64,000 nt of DNA from Sipunculus nudus (taxonomy: Eukaryota; Annelida; Sipuncula; Golfingiida; Sipunculidae): positions 65,096,618-65,160,617 of the forward strand of contig CM049317.1 of NCBI GenBank assembly GCA_026874595.1, read 5' to 3'. Below, piece by piece: positions 19,561 to 33,500 of the stretch. The stretch's first letter is position 1. Every line of letters starts with the position of its first letter. The notes beneath the pieces were generated by a model. The model made no database searches. It was not told where the DNA came from and saw nothing but the letters and a program-made list of their open reading frames with translations. The translations under genes were made by a program, and so were the position numbers.

Positions 19561-20869
19561 GTAAACACCTATTCTTGCGCATGGTGCTATTCTTGATGTT
19601 CCTTTGTTTTAAGACACACATCGGTGGCTAACTTGTTGATGTGAGGACAAGTGGATTTTAAAACATTGTAAAGTGTGTTTAGTTTCAGGAAAATTGTGTG
19701 GTACCCCTTAATACGTTAGTCTCTAGTGTAAAGACATCAAGGTTAACAGGAGCAACACTCCGTGATTGTAATGTGCATATAAAGTTGATTAGCATTGTAG
19801 TGTTGAATCAGACACTTTTGCCCTAGATCTAGCTGAGGTTAAGTGCTAGTTCTTTGCATCGGAGGTCACAGTTAATACAGCTCCAAAACGATCATTGGAG
19901 GGGTTCACTTATTGCTCTGTTGATTCTAAAGCCATCAGGATACCCTCATTGGAGACTCTTGACTCTTGGTGTCAGGTCCTGTAATGTACCTTTGTAACTC
20001 TGGATTATTTGTATTGCGTTTATGGCTCGTTATACACAGTAAGAATTAATTGTAAGTCAGAATATGCCTCTTTCTTTCAATATGTTTTTAATACTTAAGT
20101 CTCCGTCTTAGTGTTTTTTCTGTATGGAAACGAGTAAAGAATACTTTGGCACATCTCACATAATGCTTTTATTTATTGAACCTGGATGCGAGGCAGAGCG
20201 GGATCGTGACAACCATAATTATGACACATTGCCCGTCTATACAGGCAATTATGCGTAATCCTAGTGCGTCTTTTGGAACTCCCCAAACCACTTTGAAAAG
20301 AGGAGATTCATTCTTAACAGGGATGCATCACTTTGCATGCATCCTGAGTCAACATTTACCGAGCATAAAAACACAAAAAAACATAATTTTAAGCATTCAG
20401 GAATTCCATCTCCTCATTGTTCAAGGTCCCTTAACAAATAATTTCCGCCAGATCACGACATCAGTAATTAATACCAGTGTGTCAAATACAGCTGAGCGTC
20501 AAGGCTCATTGGACACCTCCTTGTCTATCAAATTAAATTCATGCATATATTATAAGATAGACATTGGCGAGAATCGTATGTCTCGAAAAGCTATGACCAA
20601 TTACCATTGATTGGTTAATTAAGATAACTACAAGCCACGTACAAAGGAAATATGAAAGCCGATAAACCAATCTTGATCCAAATTAAGGGAAGATGTGACA
20701 GTTTAAATCAGGGTTCCATTTAATTTGGCCAAAAGGCCACAGGTGAATATAGAATAGTTTGTCTTTGTACGGCACATACACGTGGTATCACCAATCATAA
20801 ATAAGCAGCAATCGATACGTCCTTCGATAATATGTATCTATTCTTTCGGTTCATAAAATATACGATCAA
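19561..20869. other. No supported gene
   Basis: Contains one plus-strand ORF of 144 codons (20176-20610) without recognisable domains, splice signals or compositional bias. I consider it chance. Confidence 0.4.
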
Positions 20870-21235
20870 TTTAGTTAGTGCGCTCGAATCGAGGCAGCAA
20901 GAATGTGGATTTGCGGGCCGAACTGACCATTCACCGCGCTTAGAGTCCTGGGCAAAGTCTTAACAACAGGGGTGAGTTCTTTCACCAAAGAGTTAACGGT
21001 TACTGATCAAACATGGGCGAAAGACAAAATGTAGAAAGAATAAGCTACTTGCGAATTGTGTGGCTGCTTGGTTATATGTTAACCAGGGAGCCAAGAAAAA
21101 CCAAAAAAAATGAAAAAAAAAACAGGAAGGCAAAGTGTAAATTACGTCTGATGACACTGACATCGACGGTGATATCAAACCATAAACCCCCACTATAAAC
21201 GTCCACTGCATATGTTCATGGTTAATTTGTTAAAT
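20870..21235 (+). repeat. SINE family 1 copy, plus strand, degraded head
   Basis: Its body matches the reverse complement of 41420-41700: AGTCCTGGGCAAAGTCTT, GGCAAAGTGTAA, ATAAACCCCCACTATAA. The tRNA-like head (GCTCGAATCGAGG) is eroded. Confidence 0.65.
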
Positions 21236-21589
21236 CTCGCGTCTTAAAGGTCAGAGTTTAAATGTCAACTGACCGTCACGTGTAAACCAGAAGAGCAGTC
21301 CTCAAATTCGTAGGAATCCTGAATTAAAAATTCATCTCGTTCCGTATAGTGAAAAAGAACTTGTTGCGCAACTAATGTGTATGCGGTCGCAAAACTACTA
21401 ACATTGGTTTACCCTGTCACTTGCTAACTAAGGCCGGCCCTAACAGCTGTGCATGGAGCGGTTTCCCGGTATACACAATAACCGCCCTTAGCACAGCGGT
21501 GTATAACCCTTAAGCTGTGAAACATGTATGCAGCTCCAGCAAGTGGAGAGAGATATCATAACATGAACAACGCCCCCCGCTCGCCCCTC

Positions 21590-21615
21590 CCCCCCCCCCC
21601 CAAAAAAAAATAAAA
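21590..21615. repeat. Poly-C/poly-A run
   Basis: Homopolymers of C then A. No other feature between 21236 and 21830. Confidence 0.8.
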
Positions 21616-21834
21616 AAGTAAACAGGAAGTTGCTCTCCTTTAGTTACAGGAATCGTGATAATTCCAGCTTTATCTTTGCTTACACTGAAACGTGACCGGA
21701 TTGAATACAAATATTGAAAAAAAAGTCATTGACATGACCGTGTATTCCTTATTTTTCTACACAGCGCCAACTGGCGGAGAGCGAGATGGTCACATGACCA
21801 CCAACCAGAAAGTAAATGTTTTTTGTCACTTGTT

Positions 21835-21835
<1 letters not shown>

Positions 21836-21886
<51 letters not shown>
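21836..21886. repeat. (TA)n microsatellite
   Basis: About 25 TA units. Confidence 0.95.
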
Positions 21887-21889
<3 letters not shown>

Positions 21890-22914
21890 AACATCTACTT
21901 ATATTCGGCTGATTGTTTTACCGATTAACAGAAATATGCCTTTCTTTCGTTTTATTTATAGTCTTTGATGTTGAATATATTCCTTGATATTCAGTGTTCA
22001 GAAAAAGGTTTGATTAGACAATAATTGATATTAATAAGCATGCGTCCACACTTGTGCAATTTGTTCAAGGAACAACGTATATAACCTTCAATTATTCTCC
22101 CTATACAGACCTGGATAGGGCAGAAACGGTTTTAAATGTTGTTTACTTGAATAGATAAACCCGCAAAGTCTGGGAACATTACAGGAATGCAGTAGTACAC
22201 AGTAATACCTGTAAATACGGCAACCATGTCGACGATTGCACAATTACTGTCTACATGTTTAATATGTTTCTACACCATATCCTCTTCCATATACTCCACC
22301 TGGCATCCTCGCCACTCGTTATTGTCATTTGCCAGCCTGGTCTTATGAGCCCCCCTCCCCCCCCATCTCAAAACTCCCTTGTTTGCCCCATAGGATCACG
22401 CTGCTGGCAGTGTTTGTTTACAAGAAAGCTGCGATGTGGTGTGCAGCGTGTGTAACCCTTGATTTATGCAGGTCGGGTATATTTTCGGAAGGATACGGGT
22501 TTACTTTACAATTAGCAAGTCTTATATTTTTTATGGCTACAATTTCAGTCTGAAATAGGTTCACTGTGGCAACACAAAATAATCAACAACACAAATTAAC
22601 ATTACAAATGTCTGCATTGAGTACATGAGATCACGGGAGGTGGTTATTCTTGAGGGCGGCCTTGTGTAACTGGGGAAACAAATGAACAAGGCAGATCATC
22701 ATATCAAATATAGGCCATAACAAAGTCCATCCTGATTATCATCGTGTGTGTATTTCCTTAAGTAACAGATGGGATGATCTGATCAAATTCGCAAAACAGA
22801 TTGATCTTGGCCAACATAAGGGTTTTACTATACGATTACATATATGCTGATAAATTATAGATAGATAACAGACAGACGGATGGATAGGTAAATAAGCTGT
22901 GCATTTAGAAGAAG

Positions 22915-23420
22915 CTCCCCCTCTCCTCCTCTCTCTCTCTCTCTCGTTCTCTCTCTCATTCTGCATCAATTATTTATTTCCAATTATTCTCCCTATGTCT
23001 ATGTTCTGTTTGCCATTTTATCTACCCTTATCGTCTGTATTGTTCTGGTCCATGGTGTTCTCTTCTGTTCATTTGTCTTTCCTTTTTTGTTTCTCTCTCG
23101 TTCTCTCTCTCTCTATGTTGGTGTAATTGTTTCTATGTTCTGCTCTGTCCGCTTATCTTATCTCTTCTTTGTTTGTTTGTTTGTTTCTATCTGTCTGTCT
23201 GCCTATCTGTCTGTCCGTCTCTCTCTTTCTCTCTTTCTCTCCATAACTGTTCCATTCTCTATCTGACCGGTTTGTCTCCTTGTTCTGACCTGTTCTCTTC
23301 GTCTTTTGATCTGATTGTTCGTCTCCGTCCTGGTAGTCTGTATGTTGGTCTGTCTATCTATTCTGTTTGTCTCAATCTTTTGTTCGTCTCTCTGTCCGTC
23401 AGTCTATCTGAATATCCGTC
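22915..23420. repeat. Polypyrimidine tract, (CT)n and (TCTG)n rich
   Basis: About 500 bp in which the plus strand is dominated by C and T, with CTCTCT and TCTGTCTG runs. The Ser/Leu/Phe-rich ORFs here are artefacts. Confidence 0.85.
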
Positions 23421-24214
23421 TTACACAGGTTGTTTACGTTAAAATAATATCTTGCTTCCTTTTTACATCTCGCAGAAGAAACAATTAATGTTATAAATAA
23501 TTCTGCATGTAAGTTTACATGAAATATGCCATGGTTGACTACAATATAAAACATATGCAAACAAGATAATACTTTTATTTGAGCACACGACAAGGAAATG
23601 ATACATACATGCATCCAAACTTTAAAATATTTCATTGTGTATGGTTATATTGTAACATTATATACATTAAAATATCAATTTCCACTTATCATTTAAACAA
23701 ATTTATTTAACATATAAGATCACATATACCCACGTACTAAACCCACAAGCACACATATACGTAAAATCACAGTAGAACATACAGTAAGCAAATAAATGAA
23801 CCATCCCAGATAGAAATGTAATTTTTATCTAAATACACTATTTGTATGTTGTCGATATATGTAAGTGCATACAGCCATACACTTTCACATATGACATAAT
23901 GTTTTTAAAAATATCTGCTGCAAGCACAGCCACCTAGCGTAGGCTGTGGATACTACAAATGCGAACATTTTTTTGTGACCTATGAAAATGTGATTATAAT
24001 TGGACTGGTTCCTGTAATAAATCTGCTTATATCATGTTGACATTTAAATATATTGAATTATTGTCGGCCTATTAAACTGTAATCCAGAAAAAACTTTGAA
24101 TATGATAAAAATTATGTGTATGACTGTACGTTTTCTGATTCTATAGGTGGTATAACTCAGCAATAATTAACGGATTAGGGAACCAATCTTATTAACTGGC
24201 GGACTTTTTCCCGC

Positions 24215-24457
24215 CTAAAGGTATGTGTCATCTCGTTTCTTGAATCCCACTGGGGCCACGCTGTCTGTGCCAACTGCGTCGCTCTTGGAGTCGTAAGCGG
24301 CATTCAGTTTGCCTTCGATGGCCACAACCTCGCCCTCTAGCGGTGGTTTCTCGTCCTCCTCCTTGTCCTGCTCGACATACTTGTAGGTCAAGGACATGAT
24401 TGCAAAGACGACGACGGTGACCAGCATCAGACCGGCAAACACCAGGAACTCTATCGT
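24215..24457 (-). CDS. SLC15A1/2-like: SLC15 exon 20 (helix 12 and C-terminal tail)
   Basis: 243 nt: 80 residues and [23 protein letters not shown], then an acidic cytoplasmic tail ([15 protein letters not shown]) ending RDDTYL, a class I PDZ-ligand form like that of mammalian PepT2. Confidence 0.95.
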   Translation of the reverse strand, partial: TIEFLVFAGLMLVTVVVFAIMSLTYKYVEQDKEEDEKPPLEGEVVAIEGKLNAAYDSKSDAVGTDSVAPVGFKKRDDTYL

Positions 24458-24576
24458 CTGAAAAAAAATTGATAGAGCACATGTATTAAATGTAAGAATT
24501 AAGCTGCAAGTTCCACTTAGATTCTAACTATCTGTTCTCTGTCTGACTCTCTCACTCTCTCTCTCTCTCTTTCTCC

Positions 24577-24608
<32 letters not shown>

Positions 24609-27600
24609 ATTTATATATATATATATAAATTTATATATATATATATATGTGTGTGTAGTTATATATATTTACTTATAAATATATATATATATATATATTT
24701 ATTTATGAATGATCTGTCCAAATTATTTATATCAATATACATCCTGGTAGGGAAAAAATGATTCTGTTTTAAATGTAAAATATAATAAACAACCACATCC
24801 TCAAACCTCAATTTGCAACATATGATTAAATGTTGCTTTTTGAAAAGCGGAAGCGCAAATAATCCTATTATCGCCCATCCATTGCCATTTTTATTTTAAA
24901 TATAAAAATATATTTATATTTTATGCCATATTATAATATATTTTTCACACTTACCTGGCTTGGGATTCTCGCTCGGGAGATAATGAGGACAATCAAGTTT
25001 CCGAACGCGTTCGTTAAAAGCCAGGCGGCCTGCAGGACGGACTTCATACTCATTGGCGCCTGGTGAAATAAGAAATGAAAAGGAGCTTTATAGTTTCTGA
25101 CCCATCAGAGTAATCAGTAAGAATCATAGGACGTATCGTCTGTTTCTGCCCAACTGTTTAATGCTAAAATGTCCATAAATAAGGCATCAGAACCTGATGA
25201 CTCTGATGCGAGCTGCTGTCATAAGACTGTCGGCTGGCGATCGTGTAAATTCAATATAGTCCGCTCGCTGCAGCGTCAGTGACTATTTTCATCCACGCTA
25301 TACTAATTATCTACAAAAATGATATTAGAAATTCATAACTACCATGTTGTTGTAGGTATGTGAAGAACCATATGTTCATGTGAAGTGACTATACCCTATT
25401 TAACCTGTCTAGCCGTAGATTTCTAATCTCCCGTCAGGGGGAGCCGTCGTGACGCAATAAACAACAATGCACCGTTTATAACATGTGCAAGTGGGAAGGT
25501 GCATGGGTGTTAGCAGGCATGCTTATTTTATCAGCACTACCGCATGGGAATGTGTTTCACTTGTCTCTGTGCCAGTTTTCATAGAGTGACACATTTATTA
25601 GCCAATATGATATAATCAATGAATATGAATAATATAACTCTAAACAATGGAACATTCAAAAGTATTCTAAAATATGAAGCTCCGTAGTGCACGTCCGTCC
25701 CAATTTAAGATTAAGCTAAGATTCCTTTTGCACGGTATGCGGATTGTGGAATGCTGGATGCGGAATGCCGCATTCGGAATACTCGTTGAGATATTTCATA
25801 TGTATCTGCACGGCAATAATGAATATTTTCTTTGTGCTGCTCCGGGATACAATGCGGAACCGACTAAAAATCGCTGCTCTAAGCGATTAATTTTGCCGGA
25901 TACACTTGCATATGGATCCGTGCATATGGAATCTCATCTATTTAGTCAATTTTATTTTTAATATCCGAATTCTGGATTCCGTGCTTAAGGAATCTTATCT
26001 TTTACCTAATGTAGGGAATGTTGAACTTGCATGTAGCGATTTTTGCCGGTTCCATATATTATAAGGGGGCGACACAGAAAATAATACATTTTGCATCTCT
26101 GAGCAATGATTCTTGATTTACGCAATATGGAATGTGGCATGATGGATGCGATATGATGCATGCAGAATGCGTGTTGAAAGATATCATATGTTTCTGCATG
26201 GCTAAATATGTGTCGCTAAGGGATAGCATGCTTAACCGGCAAAAATGGCTACAAATAGCGATTCGTTTTGCCGGATCCGCATTCTGCATGCCGGACTTAT
26301 TTAGTCTATACCGAATTTATCAGATTTCCACATGCCAGACTTATTTAGTCTATACCCATTTTATCCGCATTCCATTTTCCGTTCTCATTTATTCTATACC
26401 CATTTTATCCGCTTTCCACATGCCAAACTTATTTAGTCTATACCGTTTTTATCGACATTCCGAATGTGGAATTTCAATAAGATGGCATTTTGTTAAATAT
26501 AGGCCTACTTGATTCACCCTTTCATTTAATACATTCAAATTTAATTTACATCGAACCCTCCCCCCCCCCCCCCCCCACCTAAAATGTGCTGATTTTTCTA
26601 ATGGATTACGCGTGGATTTTTTTAATCGGAAGACTTTGAGAAGAGATTTTCGGAGAAACTTATAGGTACCTCTGCAGTGCTGCTTGTTTATTTTGCAAAA
26701 TAATAGTCAGCAAACAAAATGTGATAACTGAAAAGAAGTGGATTTTCTTTTTACCAGCGATATAAGAAGAGGGGAACGGAGAAATTTTGCCCTCCAAGGC
26801 CGCCCCGGGCGGGGAGAGGCAGGTTACGACCTGCAGTCGTGGGAAGTCACGAACAACCGAAAGAAAGTATTGCTCGACAAGTCGATGCTGAACTCAAGTG
26901 ATCAGGGATGGTCACATGAAGAAAATCGGTCTCTAATCCTACAGAAAACCTTCCGTACAACTAGTTTTGTCGTGATTGGCTATGTTTAAGCGATGATCTG
27001 ACACAGTGAACTTAGTCGTAAGACTACTGCACGATAAACTAGAAAATGTCAAAAGGACGGTATCCTCCGCCTGACGGGAATGTGAGAAATGTGTACACAT
27101 GCCATCACAAACACAAACACATACCCTCACAGCCACAGGACTGACCGAAAACACTTTATGCAGGCTAATTCAGAGTACCTTATCTTCTGCCAATACGGAG
27201 AATGGCTTATAGGATGCACCTACTATTAAACTTAGGAGTAGGTCCCAGTAAAACTTTTCTTAGAAATAGCGTCGCACGAAAAATGTAAACATTTTGTGAA
27301 AAACAATCATAACAAAAGCACTGCACACGCGCATAATGCTCCCGTTGTGTACCTAGTGACCTCTGAGTTCATTAAATATGCGTGAATTTTTATGGAAGGT
27401 AATTCAGGTGAGAATCTCAATTGGTAAATATGTTTATTGAGTTTCATGAAAATCCATTTTTGGTAAGTTGCCATAATGACATCAAAGTTGTGTGACCTCT
27501 GACTTTTCTCCGTGGATTTTGCTGGAAATCGTTATTTAGCGAGATGTTATATTGATTGCTATTTATTGCTGAGTTTGATCAAAATCCATCGAATTCCTCA

Positions 27601-30282
27601 TAAGTTATCGCGGCGACACCACAAAGTATCCCTGTGACCTCTGACCTCATTAAATATGCAGGGATTCTGCCTATAATCAAACTCGGGTGAGATAATCTAT
27701 TGTAAAGTAGTTATGTTGAGTTTCGTTAAAATCCATCAAACGCTGATAAGTTATCGCAGCGGCACTAACATTTAACGGACGGACGGAAAGATGGATGGAC
27801 GGAAGGACTTTGGGTATACCATAATACGTTTCGACCCAGACGGACGTAAAAAAAAAAAAAAAAATCGTTCAAGTGTGACCAAAACCTATTCAACATCCTT
27901 AAGATGCAACTGCTACTCTAATAGGAAGTAGATCCCAGTAAACCCTTTCTTGAGAAATAAAGTCACTGTGAACTTTAAACATTTTGTATAAAAAAATCAT
28001 TAAAAAATCATTCAAGTGTGAACAAGACCTTATCATCTCTAAAGACCAATAAGATTCAGCAGCTACTACAATTAGAAGTATATGTTTCCCAGGAAAACAT
28101 TTCAATTAGCCTAACGGCTATTTTTGTAATCCTGGTTAAAAAATATGTTTAAACCAAGTAAATCTGAGTAAAACGTGTTTGAGATATCGCGTCGCATATT
28201 GTTTGTTAAAATGTTGCATGTTAAAAAATTCATAAAATTCCAAAAAAATCATTCAAGTGTGACCAAAACCTGATCAGCTCTGGAGACCCATAAAATGCAC
28301 CTGCTACTTAAATTTTAGACCTGAGTAAAACTTTTTTGAGATATCGCGTCGCATAATTTGCTTTTACGGGTGGACGGAGTTGATCACAATATCTCCCGCT
28401 TCGCTGAGGCGGGGGATCAATAGTCGTTTGATAGTTATGATAGTCATTAATAGTCATATGATTTGGTCGTTTGATGAGTTACAATTAGCAGGTAGTCACC
28501 GGTGGTCGTGTTCAGGTATGACGATGACTTCATTTATTGGCACAGGGTGTATCCATGGCAACCACCACCGTTCGTAATCTTTGCTATTTGAATTTTTTAT
28601 CACCAATTAACGGGGTTTATCCAAAGGGTTTTGCAGCCTTATCCCCACCCCACGCACACACTACATTAGTGTCAGTCTTACCTGTGAGTAAGCGAATGAG
28701 AGCCCAGTGACAGAGAAGAAACACTCGCCAAGCGTCATGATGAAGTACTGAGGAACCTGCCAGAAGATGTTTACGTTGTTCTTGGACAGGTCCTGAAAGT
28801 CCTTAGACTTGATCTGTAAGTACAAAAAAATCTTAGTTTCAGAAAGAAGAAGAAATAAAAAAAAAATTATTCAAAATTATCAAGGTGTACCATATTAGAA
28901 TATAGACTTAATCTGTAAGTACAAAATTTACTTAATCATAATATTTGCTTAAATGATAATGTCTCGCGCACAGTTTCAAATGAATTATCAACTTGTGATG
29001 GTTCAGGGGGTTTCCATTCATGGAAATAAATGCATGGAGTAATGTGGATCTTTCCTATGGCTTAGGGTTCCCACATGTTGCATCAGTGTGGTGAAATAAT
29101 GTGTTGATAGATACCAGTAATAAAAAATAAAGATCATTTTAGATATGGTCAGCCGTCCCGATGATGCCCGCGTAACATACTACGGTTGCATACTTTAATA
29201 CACATCTCTATAATGCAGTTGAAATAAAATTCTTACGCAGTCTCTGTTTCTCAACGACTTTCCCTGAGCCAAGAATGAAACCAACGAGAGCGGGTGTCGT
29301 ATGTTGAATATTCGGAGCTGGATGCACAATGCGCGACCACATTCTCATTGGTCTGATTACTATTGTTTGGTCTGTATCAGACCTAAGGGTACTCACATGG
29401 GAAGCGTTTCCGTAAATAACAATGGTTGACACTCTGCCGTTACTTGACGTAAAGTCCATCAGCTTCCTGAACCGGCCAGTCTCATTCAGCCTCACCGAGT
29501 ACCTGGGTAGTGAAATGGCTGTTAAAATCATGCAGTCACCCCGTACCTAGCCAAAGTGTTGAGAGCATTGTATGAATTGGCACTTAGCCCACAGTGCTTA
29601 ATTATTTGAGAAATATTATTGTCTGTTTAAAGTATTATGATACAGCTTCGGTTTTATAGAATATAATTATGTTACTTCATGACTATATTTCCTAAAAAAT
29701 AAATGCTAACGTAAAAAATAGAGAATACCAAATGATCATGCTGACTCTGTCATTAGCTGTGAGTAAAGACTAGAATGGACTTAAAATTTCAGATCACAAG
29801 CAAACATTCAGTTACTCCAATTAGTTAAAATAAAAACAAATGATCCGCTTTTACATGGAAAGTATATTTTTTTTATCATCTGTATTCTTACCTGGCCATC
29901 ATGAGACTGTAGCTAAACATTATTAGGAAGCAAGTATTTCTACCTGTGGTCATAGGTGTTGATAGATAACCCGACGGGATCATATTCATACATATCTTAA
30001 TACAAAATATCTAGTCATAATCGATAACATTGCCATTCTGCTATGCATTCGTTTTTTAATGGATTACAAAATAAAACGAATGCATATAAATGTTGCTATA
30101 TAGACAAGTGGAATGTCTTTGTTTACTCAGCATATACACCTACTTGCCGATCGCGAGATCCTTGTACTGTGAGGTGTTGAGTGGAGTAACTCGGCCGGGA
30201 TCAAACCCTGCCTGTCCGGAGTTTCCGACGAGGTCAACGTCAACAAACGTTTGCAGGGCATTCATCACTCTGTTAATGCAGG

Positions 30283-30365
<83 letters not shown>

Positions 30366-30458
30366 AAGAAAGAGAGAGGAAAAGAGAGGAATCATAATAT
30401 ATATATATATATATAAAAACTATAATATATCATATAGAGGAATAGAATCAAAGTTTGT

Positions 30459-30517
<59 letters not shown>

Positions 30518-33500
30518 GGCTGGGTATCGGTCTGGCTCATCCGGTACAATACGTATTGCGATACAGTTAATTCGATACCGATACGTATTGACGATACGTT
30601 TCATTTCTCTTTTTATATCTTTTCTTAATAAAAGCTCTGTTTCTTGTTTATATATATAATATTTTAATATATACCACATATTCCGCTAAGCTATGCATCC
30701 AAGTTGTGCAGCTTAAACTTGATATTAAATACATAACCAGCCCAGCTGATTTTATTCATCAAAATCTATCTAATTAAAACTACCAAAATCTCGATCTTCT
30801 TTGAGCCCTTTGCATCCCCTCACCCCCCCCCCCCCCCCCCGCACAAATAGTTTTATTGCATTTGAGCGGAAAGATCATAGGCTGTATTTTTTGTGTCATT
30901 AAATTACACAGTTTTGTATATTACTGTGAATGTATATCCATTAGTGAGTGAAAGAGAGAGAGAGAGAGAGAAATACTTTATTCGACATAAAAGTAAAGCA
31001 TCCATACAAAATATATCCAGTATGTCAATATGTTTGTCTTTATTATGTCTGAGACTGTTGTTAAGGATTTTAATCCACTGACATAACAGCCCCCTGTGCA
31101 TGAAACATGGAGAGAGAGAAATTGTGAATAATATGGAGGTTAAATGATTAAACATTCCTAACATTGGAGACCTTTCGCGAACAAAAAGGGCGACCACAGT
31201 GAGTAATTTACAGCCATCTTACACGTTACATCCATCTGACACGACATATTTCATAAAGTGATAAGGGCTGACACCTGGTTACATCTATCGGTAGATGGAA
31301 TTATGTTTTAGTTTATGCATCTACGTTTTAGTTTACGCAAAAAATAATTATTGATGCCTTGACTGGGCTATCACCATACCTCACTGAAGACTGTCCTCTC
31401 AGGGTCCTTACTTGTCGATCTTGTTTTATCTAAATAGAAGAAATAAAATGATAGCAATAATATTTATAAACAAACCATCAGCTCTCCAGTATTTCTTATG
31501 GCACGAAATATTTGTTATCTGCACAACTTTTTATTAGTTAGCCATAGGGATGCTGATAAAAGCACGGATTATTGCAGATTTTATCTCTCTTACATGACAA
31601 TTTAGCTCGGGCTATGTCTACAATTGGTGTCATTTATCCTCCTTTTTTGAGAGGATCATTTGTCAGTAAAAAAAACCCTGAATTTTTTAATTAAATTTAT
31701 TTTCATTATTATTAAATGTAAAGATAACCTAGTTATAAATGTGCTTAAAGTACATAAGGGGCTCATTTTGGTACACCATCGGAACGGTCTTTGAGAATAC
31801 TAGTTGTCATTTTGTTTAAAATGAATAGTTTGACCTTTCGTCGACAAATGGCACTTAAGGAGGGATTTGCACAGAGCGTCGAACGGAGGGTCCTTCTCAT
31901 GTTCTTTTCTCAGGTGTGATTAAAAAATAAATCATAAAGACATAAACTTATCTAAATATATACACGACCTATTAACGGCAACAGCCGTGTTTTTCAAATA
32001 ATTATGAATTACACAGGGTCTCCTGCAAATTACTACAATCATACTCATATAACACAGCATTATAAATAATATATAAATTTTCTTGAAACTGGTGTCTCAA
32101 TGCATACTTGACATTGAGGGGACGACAACTTATGTATAGCAGCTTGCATGGCAACAGAGGCCTTACTGTACGACATTTGTGGTTGGTGGCGTTGGCCATG
32201 TCCAGATGGCGCCACTGTCCGGAGGTTTCCCAAGGCCAATTGCACAGGATCGGAAACCCAAGACTATGACTATGTTAGGGTTTCTGTTTTTCAAAAGCAC
32301 CCCTGCTTCTAAATACATCAGCGGCGTAGGTATACATGTAGTCAAGAGGGTAATGTAGTCCTTTCAGATATGTTGGCTGAAGAAAGTTGGATAAGATTTA
32401 TTTCATGGCAAATAACTTAAACATGGATGTTTTTGGTGTTAAGGAATTCAGAAAAAGTAATATCATAAATGTCAAGGTTCCGACAGCAATTTATCTAGGA
32501 GGTTCAATTTGACACAAATGCCTCAAACAACACCAACTGGGGTGGACTTGCTGACGTGAACTGTTTCTTTGTGCGGCCCAAATCAGTACACTTTTGATTA
32601 ACCCCACTTTCTCGGATGGGTGTTTTCTTACAGAATCTGTAAGAACTGGCAGTACTTGTACGCAAAATACATTTTTTTTTGTTCTAACAAAGCGCATAAC
32701 AGGTGTGCAGTTGACCTGGCCGTTACCTCGCCTTGCCGGAATACTTTTCATGGCGGCCCCCTATGTACATCCGAGGTTAGAAGCCAACGGATTTGGCCGA
32801 GGTGTTCGGAAATATTTATTGTCGTACTCTGGTGAATCTGAAATGTGTGTTTTTAAACTGTAAGGCGGTGACACCTGGTGGCGGTACAGTTACCTACCGC
32901 TGTCATGTCGTGGTCCATGTTGCCCCGAGGGCTGATGACGAAAGAGTAGATGGTTTTGTCTTCAACTGTCAGAACCGTGTTCTTGGTGCCTCCACACTTA
33001 GAGGAAGCGCGCACAGTGATCTTAGGTTTAGTGAAGCCCAGTTTTACGTCCCCAGATGCCTGTGATAATTTAAAAATAATCATCATCTGAACATCATCAT
33101 CATAATCATTATCAATTAGATAAATACCAACGAAATATACCATTAATCATTATTATAATGTCTTTTAAATAAATTAATCAATAGAGTAAATATAATAATA
33201 ATAATAAAAAATATAATAATAATACATATTGCCATTATTATTATTAGTAGTAGAAGTAGTAGTGGTAGTGGAAGTTGTGATAGTAGTAGTAGCAGTAGTA
33301 CAATGATTACTGCTACCAATGTACTACTACTACTACTACTACAACAACAAATACTACTACTACTACTACTACTACTACTAAAACTACTATCACTACTTTA
33401 ACTACTACAACTACTACTACTACTAACACTAACACTACTGCTACCAATACCACTACTGCTACTAACACTACTAACACTATTACTACTTTTACTATCACTA

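Noticed and set aside
20176-20610. 144-codon plus-strand ORF
   Set aside because: No recognisable domain, no hydrophobic or compositional pattern, no flanking exons. Its length is not exceptional for a 64-kb window.
22899-23442. Ser/Leu/Phe-rich ORFs resembling membrane proteins
   Set aside because: They are translations of a polypyrimidine tract, and hydrophobicity follows from T-rich codons.
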